A stretch of DNA of 64,000 nucleotides from Streptomyces sp. H27-H5. GTDB lineage: Bacteria; Actinomycetota; Actinomycetes; Streptomycetales; Streptomycetaceae. Below are positions 44,894 through 54,438 of this stretch, one piece after another (within the stretch, counting starts at the first letter, position 1; the number at the start of each line of letters is the position of its first letter). The stretch lies in contig NZ_JAPNLK010000001.1 in NCBI RefSeq assembly GCF_026627505.1, positions 1-64,000 of the forward strand, read 5' to 3'. Position numbers and translations under genes: made by a program. The notes under the pieces are model-generated. The model did not search any database. It saw only the letters and a list, made by a program, of their open reading frames with translations, and was not told the origin of the DNA.

Positions 44894-45399
44894 GGGGTTC
44901 TCTCCTCCGTTGTCACCAGGTCTTCCCGGGCCAGTCCCACGAGCGTCCGCACGGCCTCCGGGACCGCGGCGGCCACGGGGCCGCTGAGGCCCATGCCCTC
45001 CTCCACGGAGGCGGGTTCGCAGCCGAGCACCAGCGTGCGTCGGGGCGGGGTGCCGCCCGTGCCCGCGCACAGGGTGCCGAGCAGCGCGAGGACCGCGTCG
45101 GGCGACATGTGGTGGCCGTCGAGCACGGCGCCGCCGATCGGGGCGCCGGCGCACTCGTCGACCTCGATGAGGTACAGCGTGCCGGGCTCGCCGCCGCGCG
45201 CGGTGGCGTCCACCAGGACGAGGGTGTCGTAGCCGTCGAGCAGTTGGTAGGCGAGGTGGACGCCGCGCACACCGAAGTCCACCACCTCCACGTGGTCCGG
45301 CAGGTGGTGCGCGGACAGGGCGCGCACCACCTCGACACCGAATCCGTCGTCACCGAGGAACACGTTGCCGATCCCCGCGATCAGGGTCCCGCCGCTCAC
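44890..45399 (-). CDS. Hydrogenase maturation endopeptidase
   Basis: A 169-aa HycI/HupD/HybD-type protease that removes the C-terminal extension of the large subunit after nickel insertion. Motifs: IAGIGNVFLGDDGFGVEVVR (first metal ligand, Asp in GDDG), VVDFGVRGVHLAYQLLDGYD (second Asp) and the His in LDGHHMSPDAVLALL. GTG 45399 overlaps the stop of the preceding gene. Its target is the 23-residue tail after DPCLPCGVH of the large subunit at 48800-50584. Confidence 0.9.
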   Translation of the reverse strand: MSGGTLIAGIGNVFLGDDGFGVEVVRALSAHHLPDHVEVVDFGVRGVHLAYQLLDGYDTLVLVDATARGGEPGTLYLIEVDECAGAPIGGAVLDGHHMSPDAVLALLGTLCAGTGGTPPRRTLVLGCEPASVEEGMGLSGPVAAAVPEAVRTLVGLAREDLVTTEERTP

Positions 45400-46901
45400 G
45401 TGTCCTCCGGGGGGCTCACGTCGTCCGAGGGTTCCGTCTCGTCCAGGGCGGTCACCTCGTCGGGTTGGAAGTAGAGGAAGCGGCCCTGTTCGCGCCGGAT
45501 GTCGGCGCCGGGATCGCCCTCCACCGTGACGGCGAGGTGCACTCCCCCGTCCACGTCGTGCAGCACGGCCTCGATGCGGGCGGAGCGGCCGTGGAGGAAC
45601 AGGTCCTGCGCGTCGCTGCGCCGCAGGCCCGGGCGCAGCAGCACGCGGCTGCCGACGCCCACCGGGGCGCCGTCCACGAGGACGGGCTCCCGGGCGTGGT
45701 CGACGGGGTCCGCGTGGGCGGGGTCCCACCAGGGGGTGTCGGGGCGGAACACGGCCTGGCTGTCGAAGGGTTCGAGGCCGGTCGGGGCGTCCACCGGGAT
45801 GTCGGGGTCGGTGATCTCCCGTAGTCCCCGGACCGCGCCGTGCAGCCGTTCCAGGACCTCGGGCGGCATGGATTCGGCGAGGTCGATCACGGCGGCGGCC
45901 CTCGGGTCGGTGCCGCGTGCCTCGCGCTTCTCCTGATCGGTCAGGGCGGCGGTGCGCAGCGCGAGGATCTCGTCGATCTCGGTGGCGTCGTACATGGCGC
46001 CGATGCTCTCGGGGGCGATGCCGGGGTGGTCCTCCAGGATGATCGGGGAGGAGAGCACCACGTCGGCGCGGCCGGGCTCGCCGGCCAGCACGGGCCAGGT
46101 CTGTCGGTTGACGCAGTCGGCGACGGCGCCCTTGGCCCATTCGGGCGGGTCGGTCATCGACAGGAAGGAGCCCTTGTCGAGGCCGAGGAGGAGGTGCGCG
46201 GCGACCAGGGAACGGGGCAGCGCGGCGTCGCGGTCGGCCCCGCTCTCGTCGGGTGTCCACGCGCTGGTGTTCTCCACCACCGCGGTCAGCTTCCACGCCC
46301 GGTAGGCGCAGTCGAGTTCGCTCGCCCGCAGTCGGACGACGGCGTCGATGTTCTCGGTGCGGCGCAGCAGCCGCCCGACGGTCCGGCCGTCCGCGTCGTG
46401 GACGTCCTCGGTCTCCTCGCGTGCGGGCCGGGTGACCGGGACCCGGACGCCCTCCCCCGCGAGGTCGGCCACGTCCACGGTCATCTCGACGCGTTCTTCG
46501 GTCCCCTCGTCCCAGGGGACGAGGACCCGGTCGTCTAGGTGCAGCTCCGTCACCTCGGTGAACGATCCGTCCGGTCGGGCCTGTTGGACGGTCCGCCGTT
46601 GGGTGTGCAGGAAGCGGAGCTCGACGGCGAGCGTCGCGTTCCCCTTCGGCTCCATCAGGATCTCGGTCTGTTGGAGGCAGTGCTCCTCGTGCGCGGGAGC
46701 CCAGGCGGGCGGCACGAGGACGCCGAACTGCCACCGCAACCGGTTCTTGGCCGCCGAGGCCCGGTAGGGGTAGAGCACGTACCCCTCGAAGAGCACGGCG
46801 TCGGCCACCTGCCGGGCGATCGCGAAGCGGGCTTCGAGGGCGGTCGTTCCCGCCGCGCCGGCCGTCGTCGTGGTGACGGTCGTTCCGGTGGTCGTGGTCA
46901 T
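45396..46901 (-). CDS. Hydrogenase-locus protein of unknown function, 501 aa
   Basis: No family name recognised with confidence, but it is translationally coupled on both sides within the hydrogenase operon. A Thr-rich disordered start (MTTTTGTTVTTTTAGAAG) precedes a conserved-looking core: ARFAIARQVADAVLFEGYVLYPYRASAAKNRLRWQFGVL, CLQQTEILMEPKG and, later, VNRQTWPVLAGEPGRADVVLSSPIILEDHPGIAPES. The C-terminal part (DAQDLFLHGRSARIEAVLHD, then VHLAVTVEGDP) looks like a small beta-barrel. No signal peptide, membrane helix or Cys cluster (about three scattered Cys). Soluble accessory or assembly factor is the best guess. Confidence 0.75.
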   Translation of the reverse strand: MTTTTGTTVTTTTAGAAGTTALEARFAIARQVADAVLFEGYVLYPYRASAAKNRLRWQFGVLVPPAWAPAHEEHCLQQTEILMEPKGNATLAVELRFLHTQRRTVQQARPDGSFTEVTELHLDDRVLVPWDEGTEERVEMTVDVADLAGEGVRVPVTRPAREETEDVHDADGRTVGRLLRRTENIDAVVRLRASELDCAYRAWKLTAVVENTSAWTPDESGADRDAALPRSLVAAHLLLGLDKGSFLSMTDPPEWAKGAVADCVNRQTWPVLAGEPGRADVVLSSPIILEDHPGIAPESIGAMYDATEIDEILALRTAALTDQEKREARGTDPRAAAVIDLAESMPPEVLERLHGAVRGLREITDPDIPVDAPTGLEPFDSQAVFRPDTPWWDPAHADPVDHAREPVLVDGAPVGVGSRVLLRPGLRRSDAQDLFLHGRSARIEAVLHDVDGGVHLAVTVEGDPGADIRREQGRFLYFQPDEVTALDETEPSDDVSPPEDT

Positions 46902-47620
46902 GGCGCGGCCGTCCTCTCCGCGGGGCGCGGCGGCAGGGCGCCCGCCCGGAAGCGTTCCTGCGGTGAGGGTTTCGCGTCCGGGGCGGCGGTGGGGAGCGCC
47001 GCCGCGTCCAGGAGGGCCCGTACGGTGGCCTCCCAGGAGGCGAGGGCGTGCCGGGAGCGGTAGGCGAGCAGTGCGTCCATGGTGTCGCGGGGCAGTCTGA
47101 GCCATCCACAGCCGGGGAAGTGCTGCTCGATCATCTCCTGCCAGACCGCGACCGGCATGCGGTACGAGGCTTCGCGGTCCCACGGGACGGGCTCGACGTG
47201 GAAGCCGCCGGCGCCGGTGAACGCGGTGCCGGAGAACAGCATGAGCAGGGGTGCCTCGCCGTCCTCCAGGGCGCCGAGGTAGCGGCTCGCCGCGATGTCC
47301 ATGTCGTAGGTGCAGGGCACGACCAGGTCGATCTCGGTGGACCCGGTGAAGCTGGGCACCATGAGGGTGACCTGCGCGAACTGGACGGGCAGGAGGGTGT
47401 TGCCCCACCGGGAGCGTTCCCCGAACAGGTCGGCGAGGCCCTCGGCCTCGGTCGGTCCGTAGCCGCGTCGGGCCGGTTCGATCCGGATCTGGCAGCGCAG
47501 GGCGAGGGCGTGGATCCGGGTCTGTTCGGTGGCGGTGATGGCCAGCCGGAAGACGAGGGTGGGGCCGGCGGCGTACGGGTCGGCCCGTACGCCGGTGCAG
47601 GTGAAGCCGAACTCCGTCAC
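46898..47620 (-). CDS. DUF6084-like hydrogenase-locus protein
   Basis: A 240-aa soluble protein recalled as DUF6084, seen in actinobacterial hydrogenase loci; function unknown. Core: YAAGPTLVFRLAITATEQTRIHALALRCQIRIEPARRGY, VPSFTGSTEIDLVVPCTYDMDIAASRYLGAL and YRMPVAVWQEMIEQHFPGCGWLRL. The beta-rich first half looks like an immunoglobulin- or C2-like sandwich (inference). GTG start; ATGA/GTGA overlaps with both neighbours. Confidence 0.75.
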   Translation of the reverse strand: MTEFGFTCTGVRADPYAAGPTLVFRLAITATEQTRIHALALRCQIRIEPARRGYGPTEAEGLADLFGERSRWGNTLLPVQFAQVTLMVPSFTGSTEIDLVVPCTYDMDIAASRYLGALEDGEAPLLMLFSGTAFTGAGGFHVEPVPWDREASYRMPVAVWQEMIEQHFPGCGWLRLPRDTMDALLAYRSRHALASWEATVRALLDAAALPTAAPDAKPSPQERFRAGALPPRPAERTAAP

Positions 47621-48285
47621 GGCCGCACCTCCTTCGCCGGGGTCTTGGCGCGGCGCTCGACCTGTTCGAAGAAGGCCGCCAGGGCGGCGCGTGCCTCGGA
47701 CCCGCCGTCGAAGCCCTGCCACAACAGGCGCATACGGCCGACGAGTTCGTAGCAGATGTCGATGGGCACCAGGTAGCAGTCGGTCCGGCCCTCGGCGCGC
47801 CGCAGCAGGAGCGCCTCGACGTCCGGTTCGAGCAGTGCGGACAGGGGGTTGCCTCCGAGTGCGGTCTGCCAGGTGGCGGGGTCGAGTTCGCTCTCGGTGG
47901 CGCCGGCGGGGCTGGGGTACAGCGCGACGAGGCGGTCGAGTGCCGCGTTGCGGAAGAAGAACGCGACGCTGACCGGGATCTGGAGCTGTTCCCACACCCC
48001 GTCTTCGAGCGGGTGATCGGGGTCGGTGAGGTACCGGTTCGGGACGGCGCGGTAGCGTCCGGTCGCCGCGCCGGGCCGGTCGAACAGCAGGGCGCAGGCC
48101 GTGCAGGCGCACGCCAGGGCGCGCTTCTCGATCTCGACCAGGTGGCGGTGGCCGTCCTCGGCGACCGCGACCCCGCACAGTTCACAGGTCTCGGGGCGGG
48201 GGGCGCGCGGTCCGGCGAACCGGCGCAGGCCGCGCGGTCCGCCGGTCCGTGCGGCGGGCGGTGCCCAGCCCTGTGACGCGCTCAC
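47617..48285 (-). CDS. DUF5947-like hydrogenase-locus protein
   Basis: A 222-aa soluble protein recalled as DUF5947. The N-terminal part has CELCGVAV (CxxC) and, 30 residues on, CACTACALLFDRPG, together enough for one zinc or Fe-S site. The rest has FFFRNAALDRLVALYPSPAGATES and RTDCYLVPIDICYELVGRMRLLWQGFDGG. GTG 48285 overlaps the NifU-like stop. Its cysteines make it a candidate for redox or rubredoxin-like roles in assembling or relaying electrons from the hydrogenase; untested. Confidence 0.75.
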   Translation of the reverse strand: MSASQGWAPPAARTGGPRGLRRFAGPRAPRPETCELCGVAVAEDGHRHLVEIEKRALACACTACALLFDRPGAATGRYRAVPNRYLTDPDHPLEDGVWEQLQIPVSVAFFFRNAALDRLVALYPSPAGATESELDPATWQTALGGNPLSALLEPDVEALLLRRAEGRTDCYLVPIDICYELVGRMRLLWQGFDGGSEARAALAAFFEQVERRAKTPAKEVRP

Positions 48286-48803
48286 GAGACCCGCGCCGGG
48301 CTGGTGTTCGGGCGGACGCCGATCTGCAGCAGCGGCTGCTGGGGCGCGGCCGCCTCCATCCGGACCTCGGTCACCTCGGGTGCGAAGGAGGCCAGCGCGT
48401 CCTCGACGGCCTGTCGACCGCCGTCGTCGCCGCCTCCGCAGCCGCAGCCGGAACTCGGGGCGGAGCGCAGGCGCAGCACGCCCGTGTTCTCGTCGAAGCC
48501 GACCAGTTCCACCGGTTCCCGTACGGCCGCCAGGGCGCGGGCGATCCGGGTGTGCGCGTCCTCGGGGTGCAGGTCGTGCAGGGCCAGCAGCCCGGAGACG
48601 AGCTCGTCGTCGAGGAGCGTGGCGAGGGCCTCGTCGTCGAGGCGGGTGGTGATGCTCGCGAGCCCCGCGCCGTAGAGGTCCATGAGCACGCGCACCAGTT
48701 CCTCGGCCGCCGCGCACACCTCGCGGTCGCCGGTGGCCGCGAGCCGGTCGAGGACCTCCTCGACGCGCAGGCCCGCCCGGCGGGCGTCGGTGGGGGCGCT
48801 CAT
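48282..48803 (-). CDS. NifU C-terminal-domain-like protein
   Basis: A 173-aa protein immediately downstream of the large subunit (ATGA overlap). The C-terminal half resembles a NifU/Nfu scaffold: LRLRSAPSSGCGCGGGDDGGRQAVEDALASFAPEVTEVRME, where the usual CxxC is CGCGGG (two Cys two residues apart). The N-terminal half is helical (VEEVLDRLAATGDREVCAAAEELVRVLMDLYGAGL). Could supply Fe-S clusters to the small subunit or carry a cluster for electron transfer. Confidence 0.8.
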   Translation of the reverse strand: MSAPTDARRAGLRVEEVLDRLAATGDREVCAAAEELVRVLMDLYGAGLASITTRLDDEALATLLDDELVSGLLALHDLHPEDAHTRIARALAAVREPVELVGFDENTGVLRLRSAPSSGCGCGGGDDGGRQAVEDALASFAPEVTEVRMEAAAPQQPLLQIGVRPNTSPARVS

Positions 48804-50584
48804 CCGCCCAGTCCGCTCAGCCCGGTGGGGACGTGCATCTGCTTGATCGTCTTGCCGCCGCCGACGTACATGTGGACGCCGCACGGCAGACAGGGGTCGA
48901 AGCTGCGCACGGCACGCATGATGTCGATGCCCTTGAAGTTCTCCGGGGTGTTCTCCTCGAAGATGGGCGTGTTCTGCACGGCGTCCTCGTACGGTCCGGG
49001 GGTGCCGTAGGTGTCGCGGGTGCTGGCGTTCCACGGGGTCGGCGGGTAGGGGTGGTAGTTGGCGATCTTGCCGTCGCGGATCACCATGTGGTGCGAGAGG
49101 ACGCCGCGCACGGCCTCGGTGAAGCCGACGCCCAGGCCCTCGTCGGGGACCTCGAATTTCTCCCAGGTCTGGGTGCGTCCGGCGCGGACCTCGGCGAGGC
49201 CCTTCTCGGCGCAGTGCAGCGCGATGGCTGCGGCGTACGCCTGGAAGTACGTGCGGGCGCGGTTGCGCTCCAGCGCGTTGCTCCACTTCGGGATCTTCCA
49301 CTCGAAGCGGGTCTCGGGCTTGGTCATGGTGCGCGGCAGGGTGATGACCACGCTGTGGCCGGTGGCCTGGACGTAGTCGGTGTTCACCAGGCCGGACAGG
49401 GCGGTGGACCACAGGCGGGCGAGGGGGCCGCCGCCGGTGTCGAGGGGGAGGTGGTCCTTGCCGTCGAACCAGCGGGGGGACATCACCCAGCTGTACTTGT
49501 CGTCGAAGTCGCGCTTCTGCGGCGCGGGAATGGTGTGCTGGTTCCAGGGGTGGCGGGCGTCGACCGGGTTGCCGAGCGGGTCGTGGGTGACGAACTTCTC
49601 CTGGCCCTGCCAGTCGTCGTAGTACGAGCTGCCGAGCAGGATGCGGATGCCGAGGTTGATCTCGGTGAGGTCGTTGGTGACCAGTTTGCCGTCCACGACC
49701 ACGCCCGGGGTGACGAACATCTTCCGTCCCCAGTCGGTCATGTTGGCGTACGTGAAGTCGCAGTGCTCGGGGTCGTTGAGCGCGCCCCAGCAGCCCAGCA
49801 GCACGCGCCGGCGGCCGACTTCCTCGTAGCCGGGGAGGGCTTCGTAGAAGAAGTCGAACAGGTCGTCGTGGAGCGGGACGACGCGCTTCATGAACTCGCA
49901 GTACCGCATGAGGCGGCTCATGTAGTCCGTGAAGAGCTGGACGGAGGCGATGGTGCCGACGCCGCCCGGGTAGAGGGTGGAGGGGTGCACGTGGCGCCCT
50001 TCCATCAGGCAGAACATCTCGCGCGTGTACCGGCTGACCTGGAGGGCCTCGCGGTAGAACTCGCCCTCCAGGGGGTTGAGGGAGCGCATGATGTCGGCGA
50101 TGGTCTTGAAGCCGTGTTCCCCGGCGTGCGGGGCGGGCGTGCGCTCGGCCAGCTCCAGGACGCCGGGGTTGGTCTCGCGGACCATCTTCTCGCAGTAGTC
50201 GACCCCGACCAGGTTCTCCTGGAAGATGTTGTGGTCGAACATGTACTCTGCGGCCTCGCCGAGGTTGATGATCCACTCGGCGAGGTGGGGCGGCTTCACC
50301 CCGTAGGCCATGTTCTGCGCGTACACGGAACACGTGGCGTGGTTGTCGCCGCAGATCCCGCAGATGCGGCTGGTGATGAAGTGCGCGTCGCGGGGGTCCT
50401 TGCCGCGCATGAAGACGCTGTAGCCGCGGAAGACCGACGAGGTGCTGTAGCACTCCGCCACGCGCTTCTGCTTGAAGTCGATCTTCGTGTGGATGCCGAG
50501 GCTGCCCACGATCCGGGTGATCGGATCCCAGGACATCTCCACCAGGCCGCTGCCGTCTCCGGCCGCCTTCGTCTTCGGTGCCAT
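48800..50584 (-). CDS. hhyL: [NiFe]-hydrogenase large subunit, actinobacterial (group 1h) type
   Basis: A 594-aa catalytic subunit oxidising H2. Nickel/iron ligands: N-terminal RICGICGDNHATC (Cys75, Cys78) and C-terminal DPCLPCGVH (Cys565, Cys568). The 23-residue tail after His571 is the substrate of the maturation protease. The stretch DNHATCSVYAQNMAYGVKPP and the overall length match actinobacterial-type high-affinity hydrogenases (group 1h, formerly group 5), which scavenge atmospheric H2 in Streptomyces and mycobacteria. Follows the small subunit gene by 110 bp. Confidence 0.95.
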   Translation of the reverse strand: MAPKTKAAGDGSGLVEMSWDPITRIVGSLGIHTKIDFKQKRVAECYSTSSVFRGYSVFMRGKDPRDAHFITSRICGICGDNHATCSVYAQNMAYGVKPPHLAEWIINLGEAAEYMFDHNIFQENLVGVDYCEKMVRETNPGVLELAERTPAPHAGEHGFKTIADIMRSLNPLEGEFYREALQVSRYTREMFCLMEGRHVHPSTLYPGGVGTIASVQLFTDYMSRLMRYCEFMKRVVPLHDDLFDFFYEALPGYEEVGRRRVLLGCWGALNDPEHCDFTYANMTDWGRKMFVTPGVVVDGKLVTNDLTEINLGIRILLGSSYYDDWQGQEKFVTHDPLGNPVDARHPWNQHTIPAPQKRDFDDKYSWVMSPRWFDGKDHLPLDTGGGPLARLWSTALSGLVNTDYVQATGHSVVITLPRTMTKPETRFEWKIPKWSNALERNRARTYFQAYAAAIALHCAEKGLAEVRAGRTQTWEKFEVPDEGLGVGFTEAVRGVLSHHMVIRDGKIANYHPYPPTPWNASTRDTYGTPGPYEDAVQNTPIFEENTPENFKGIDIMRAVRSFDPCLPCGVHMYVGGGKTIKQMHVPTGLSGLGG

Positions 50585-50615
50585 TGTGTCTGCCGTGACC
50601 CTTCTTGGGTGGGGG

Positions 50616-50653
50616 TACTGAGGGTTCTCGCGGGTGCTGAGGGTTCTCGCGGG
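50616..50653 (-). repeat. 19-bp tandem repeat between hydrogenase subunit genes
   Basis: Two copies of a 19-bp unit (gtRctgagggttctcgcgg) lie in the 110-bp gap between small and large subunit genes. One base differs. Possibly affects translation of the large subunit mRNA; no further signal seen. Confidence 0.65.
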
Positions 50654-50694
50654 GTTCGGACCCGCGGCTTACGGGTGGAGTGCGTGGGGAGGTG

Positions 50695-51750
<1,056 letters not shown>

Positions 51751-51814
51751 GAGGATGCCTCCTTGGGGAGGTGGGCGGGAGGTGGGGGAAGCGTCCGCGT
51801 GTGGGCCGACGCCC

Positions 51815-53587
51815 TCACCCTTCTTGGTAACAGGGCCCCGATCCGGGTGGGCTGTCATGCGCGGCCATTGCGGTGACGTCGCCGCGCCGGCTTGACGCCG
51901 GGTCGGCGAGGTGCGGCGGGGTCCCGGTCGCGGGTTCCTTGCGTACGAAGGCCCTGCGCAGTGCGTGGTACGGGGCTTTCGGGTCGTGGAAGGTGGCCCG
52001 CATCAGGGCCAGCTCGGCCTCCCGGTGGGCGGCGAGCGGTCTGACGGCCTCGTCGCGGTCGCGGGCCGCCTTCTTTCCCGCGATCCGGGACGCCGTGGCG
52101 GGTGAGTCCGCCAGCAGTCCCGCGAGGCGGGTCGTCTCGGCGGCGAACGCGTCGGGGGCACAGGGCACCGTACGGTCGATCAGGCCGAGGCCTTCGGCGG
52201 CGGCGGCGCTCAGCGGCAGTGCGTCGGTGGTGAGTCGCTCCGCGACGGCGGCGCCCACGCGGCGGGGCAGGGTGTACGTCCAGTACTCGGATCCGTACAG
52301 GCCCATCAGCCGGTAGTGCGGGTTCAGGACGACGCCGGTACGACACCAGACCTCGTCGGCGGCGAGGGCCAGCATCGCCCCTCCGGCGGCGGCGTTCCCA
52401 CCGAGGGCGGCCACGACCAGGCGGTCGGTGGTGGTCAGGACGGCCTCCACCAGGTCGTCCATGGCCTGGATGTTCGCCCAGGACTCGGCGGCGGGGTCGT
52501 CGGCCGCCTCGATGACGCCGAGGTGGATCCCGTTGGAGAAGAAGTCCCGGCCGCCGCCGAGCACCAGGACGGACGTGGGGCGCGAGCAGGCCTCGCGGTA
52601 GGCGTGCAGCAGGCGACGGCAGTGAGCGGTGGCCATGGCGCCGCCGGGGAAGGAGAACGACAGGACGCCGACCCGGCCCTCCTCCCGGTATTCGATGTCG
52701 CCCGGGGCTCCGGCGCCGTGCGGCCCGTTCGATCCGTCGCATGCGGGCGGGGCGGGCAGTTCGGGCAGGGGCGGCAGGCGATCGGCGAGGGCCAGGGTGG
52801 CGGGCAGTTTGACCGGAGCGGGTTGCCCGGGCCGGCGTCGGGCCCGGAGTTCGGGGATCCAGACGGCGCCGTCGGTCGTCGCCCGGCAGACGGCACCGTC
52901 GCGGGTGGCGAGCAGTTCGCCGGGGCGGCCGCGCAGCTCGTACTCGGGGCGACCGCCGTGCAGGTACCAGGCGTCGCCGAGGAGTTCGTCCAGTACGCCG
53001 GGCCGGGAGTCGGCCGCGCGGAGCGTGCGCAGGACCCGCTCGGTCGAATCCGCCTCCCAGTCGATCCGGCGGTCCTCCTGGCCCAGGTAGGGCCGGGTGC
53101 GGTGCGTGGTCTGGGGCCGCGGGGAGTACGTACCGGAGGCGAAGCGTTCCACGGCGGTCAGCACCGCCCGCAGGGCGGCGTCCGCGATCTCGCCCCGGTA
53201 GAGGTCGCTCTTGGCCACCTCGGGCAGGGGGCAGTCGGCGAACGCCCAGACGTCGCCGGCGTCCATCTCGCCGGTGGCCTGGAGGACGGTGACGCCCCAC
53301 CGGTCCGCCCGGTCGAGGATCGCCCGGTCCAGGGAGGACGGGCCCCGGTCCCCGACCGGTCCCGGGTGCACGATGAGGCAGGTGTGGGCCTCCCAGACCT
53401 CCCGCGGCAGGGCCGTCGTCAGCATCGGCGCGATGATCAGGTCGGGTCGGTGGCGGCGCACCGCGTCGGCGAGGGGGACGCCGGGCGCGGCCAGCTCGAC
53501 GGCGACGCGGTGACCGTGGTCCCGCAGCTCCGCGTGGACGCGCTGGGTCAGACTGTTGAACGCGCTCGCCACCAGCAGGATGTGCAC
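51815..53587 (-). CDS. hypX: HypX, formyl-THF-dependent CO-ligand synthase
   Basis: A 590-aa two-domain maturation enzyme. Residues 1-270 are a methionyl-tRNA formyltransferase-like domain (AFNSLTQRVHAEL, HPGPVGDRGPSSLD, GVTVLQATGEMDAGDVWA) that takes the formyl group from N10-formyl-THF. Residues 290-560 are an enoyl-CoA hydratase/isomerase-like domain (GGGRDFFSNGIHLGVIEAADDP, GNAAAGGAMLALAADEVWC, PHYRLMGLYGSEYWTYTLPRR) that releases CO from formyl-CoA. It provides the CO ligand of the active site under aerobic conditions. GTG start; first gene of the operon, 64 bp before the small subunit. Confidence 0.93.
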   Translation of the reverse strand: MHILLVASAFNSLTQRVHAELRDHGHRVAVELAAPGVPLADAVRRHRPDLIIAPMLTTALPREVWEAHTCLIVHPGPVGDRGPSSLDRAILDRADRWGVTVLQATGEMDAGDVWAFADCPLPEVAKSDLYRGEIADAALRAVLTAVERFASGTYSPRPQTTHRTRPYLGQEDRRIDWEADSTERVLRTLRAADSRPGVLDELLGDAWYLHGGRPEYELRGRPGELLATRDGAVCRATTDGAVWIPELRARRRPGQPAPVKLPATLALADRLPPLPELPAPPACDGSNGPHGAGAPGDIEYREEGRVGVLSFSFPGGAMATAHCRRLLHAYREACSRPTSVLVLGGGRDFFSNGIHLGVIEAADDPAAESWANIQAMDDLVEAVLTTTDRLVVAALGGNAAAGGAMLALAADEVWCRTGVVLNPHYRLMGLYGSEYWTYTLPRRVGAAVAERLTTDALPLSAAAAEGLGLIDRTVPCAPDAFAAETTRLAGLLADSPATASRIAGKKAARDRDEAVRPLAAHREAELALMRATFHDPKAPYHALRRAFVRKEPATGTPPHLADPASSRRGDVTAMAAHDSPPGSGPCYQEG

Positions 53588-53851
53588 ACCGTCTCCCCGC
53601 TACCAGCCGCCGTCGGCGGACCGTGACCGGGCATCCCCGGCCGCCTGCGATCGTCGGGCACGCCGGAGCGGATGACGCGGCACGAAGCGCCGACGTCACT
53701 CGAAAGCGGGCCGAGCGCGCCGCCACCTGGCGGCCGGCCCGCCGCCCGTCGTTCGGCGCCCCGCCAAACCCGGCCGGGATCGGCGACGAATCATCAGTGG
53801 GTACGGCGGACCGACCACGGGGCCGGGGGCCGGCCCGGGACGGTGAGGATC

Positions 53852-53995
53852 ATGACGGACGAGGCGTTCGAGAAGCTCCTGGTCGAGGCGCGCGCGGAGG
53901 CGCGGCGGGTGTGTCTGCCGCCTGCCGAACCGACCGGGGAACCGGACTTCGCGCTCAGGACGCAGCACGCCGAGTTCGGGGCGTCGGAGCACTGA
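53852..53995 (+). CDS. Hypothetical 47-aa protein
   Basis: MTDEAFEKLLVEARAEARRV, then PPAEPTGEPDFALRTQHAEF: an amphipathic helix followed by a Pro-rich acidic tail. A GGTGAGGATC sequence before ATG 53852 can serve as ribosome-binding site. Divergent from hypX, with 264 bp of promoter space between. No family recognised; small size makes it uncertain. Confidence 0.45.
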   Translation: MTDEAFEKLLVEARAEARRVCLPPAEPTGEPDFALRTQHAEFGASEH

Positions 53996-54023
53996 AGGCG
54001 TCCGCCGGCCGGCCCGTCAGCCC

Positions 54024-54068
54024 GTCAAGCCGGTCAAGCCGGTCAAGCCGGTCAAGCCGGTCAAGGGG
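54024..54068. repeat. 9-bp tandem array, five units
   Basis: Unit GTCAAGCCG repeats from 54024 four times exactly, and a fifth unit ends GTCAAGGGG. On the minus strand this is TTGACCGGC, each with a TGA. The stop codon of the minus-strand gene at 54061 lies in the last unit. Confidence 0.8.
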
Positions 54069-54417
54069 AGACTTCGGTGTGGCCGCACACCCATGCCAGG
54101 GCGTCGTGCACGCCCTGGGTGTAGTCGCGCGGCAGGGTCGTCAGCGGGCCCGCCTCCAGTTGCACCGTGGCGGCGTCCACCTCGGCCGTCAGCAGGTCCA
54201 TGTCGGGCGTGCTCTCGGCCACGGCGCCGGTGACGGGGGCACCGTCGCCCCGTCCCAAGGCCCACTGGTAGCCGGTCAGGGCCCCGCGGGAGAGCTGGGT
54301 CCCCCCGTTCGGCCCGAAGGCGTCGGCCTCCAACGCGTCGTGGCGCTGTTCGACCTCGGCGCGGGGCCGGGTCCCGATACGGTCCGAATCGAACTGATCT
54401 GTTCGCTGCGTGGTCAT
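54061..54417 (-). CDS. Hypothetical protein, 118 aa
   Basis: A soluble acidic protein: MTTQRTDQFDSDRIGTRPRA, then GALTGYQWALGRGDGAPVTG and LTTLPRDYTQGVHDALAWVCGHT. The family is not recognised; the YQWALGR and VHDALAWV segments resemble those of small Streptomyces proteins of unknown function. 77 bp after the gltD-like gene on the same strand; the gap contains inverted repeats, so it may have its own promoter. Its stop falls in a 9-bp tandem array. Confidence 0.6.
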   Translation of the reverse strand: MTTQRTDQFDSDRIGTRPRAEVEQRHDALEADAFGPNGGTQLSRGALTGYQWALGRGDGAPVTGAVAESTPDMDLLTAEVDAATVQLEAGPLTTLPRDYTQGVHDALAWVCGHTEVSP

Positions 54418-54438
54418 ACCACTACGTCTGTCCGTCGG

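Noticed and set aside
54024..54068. CRISPR-like repeats
   Set aside because: Units are 9 bp with no spacers, and no cas genes are present.
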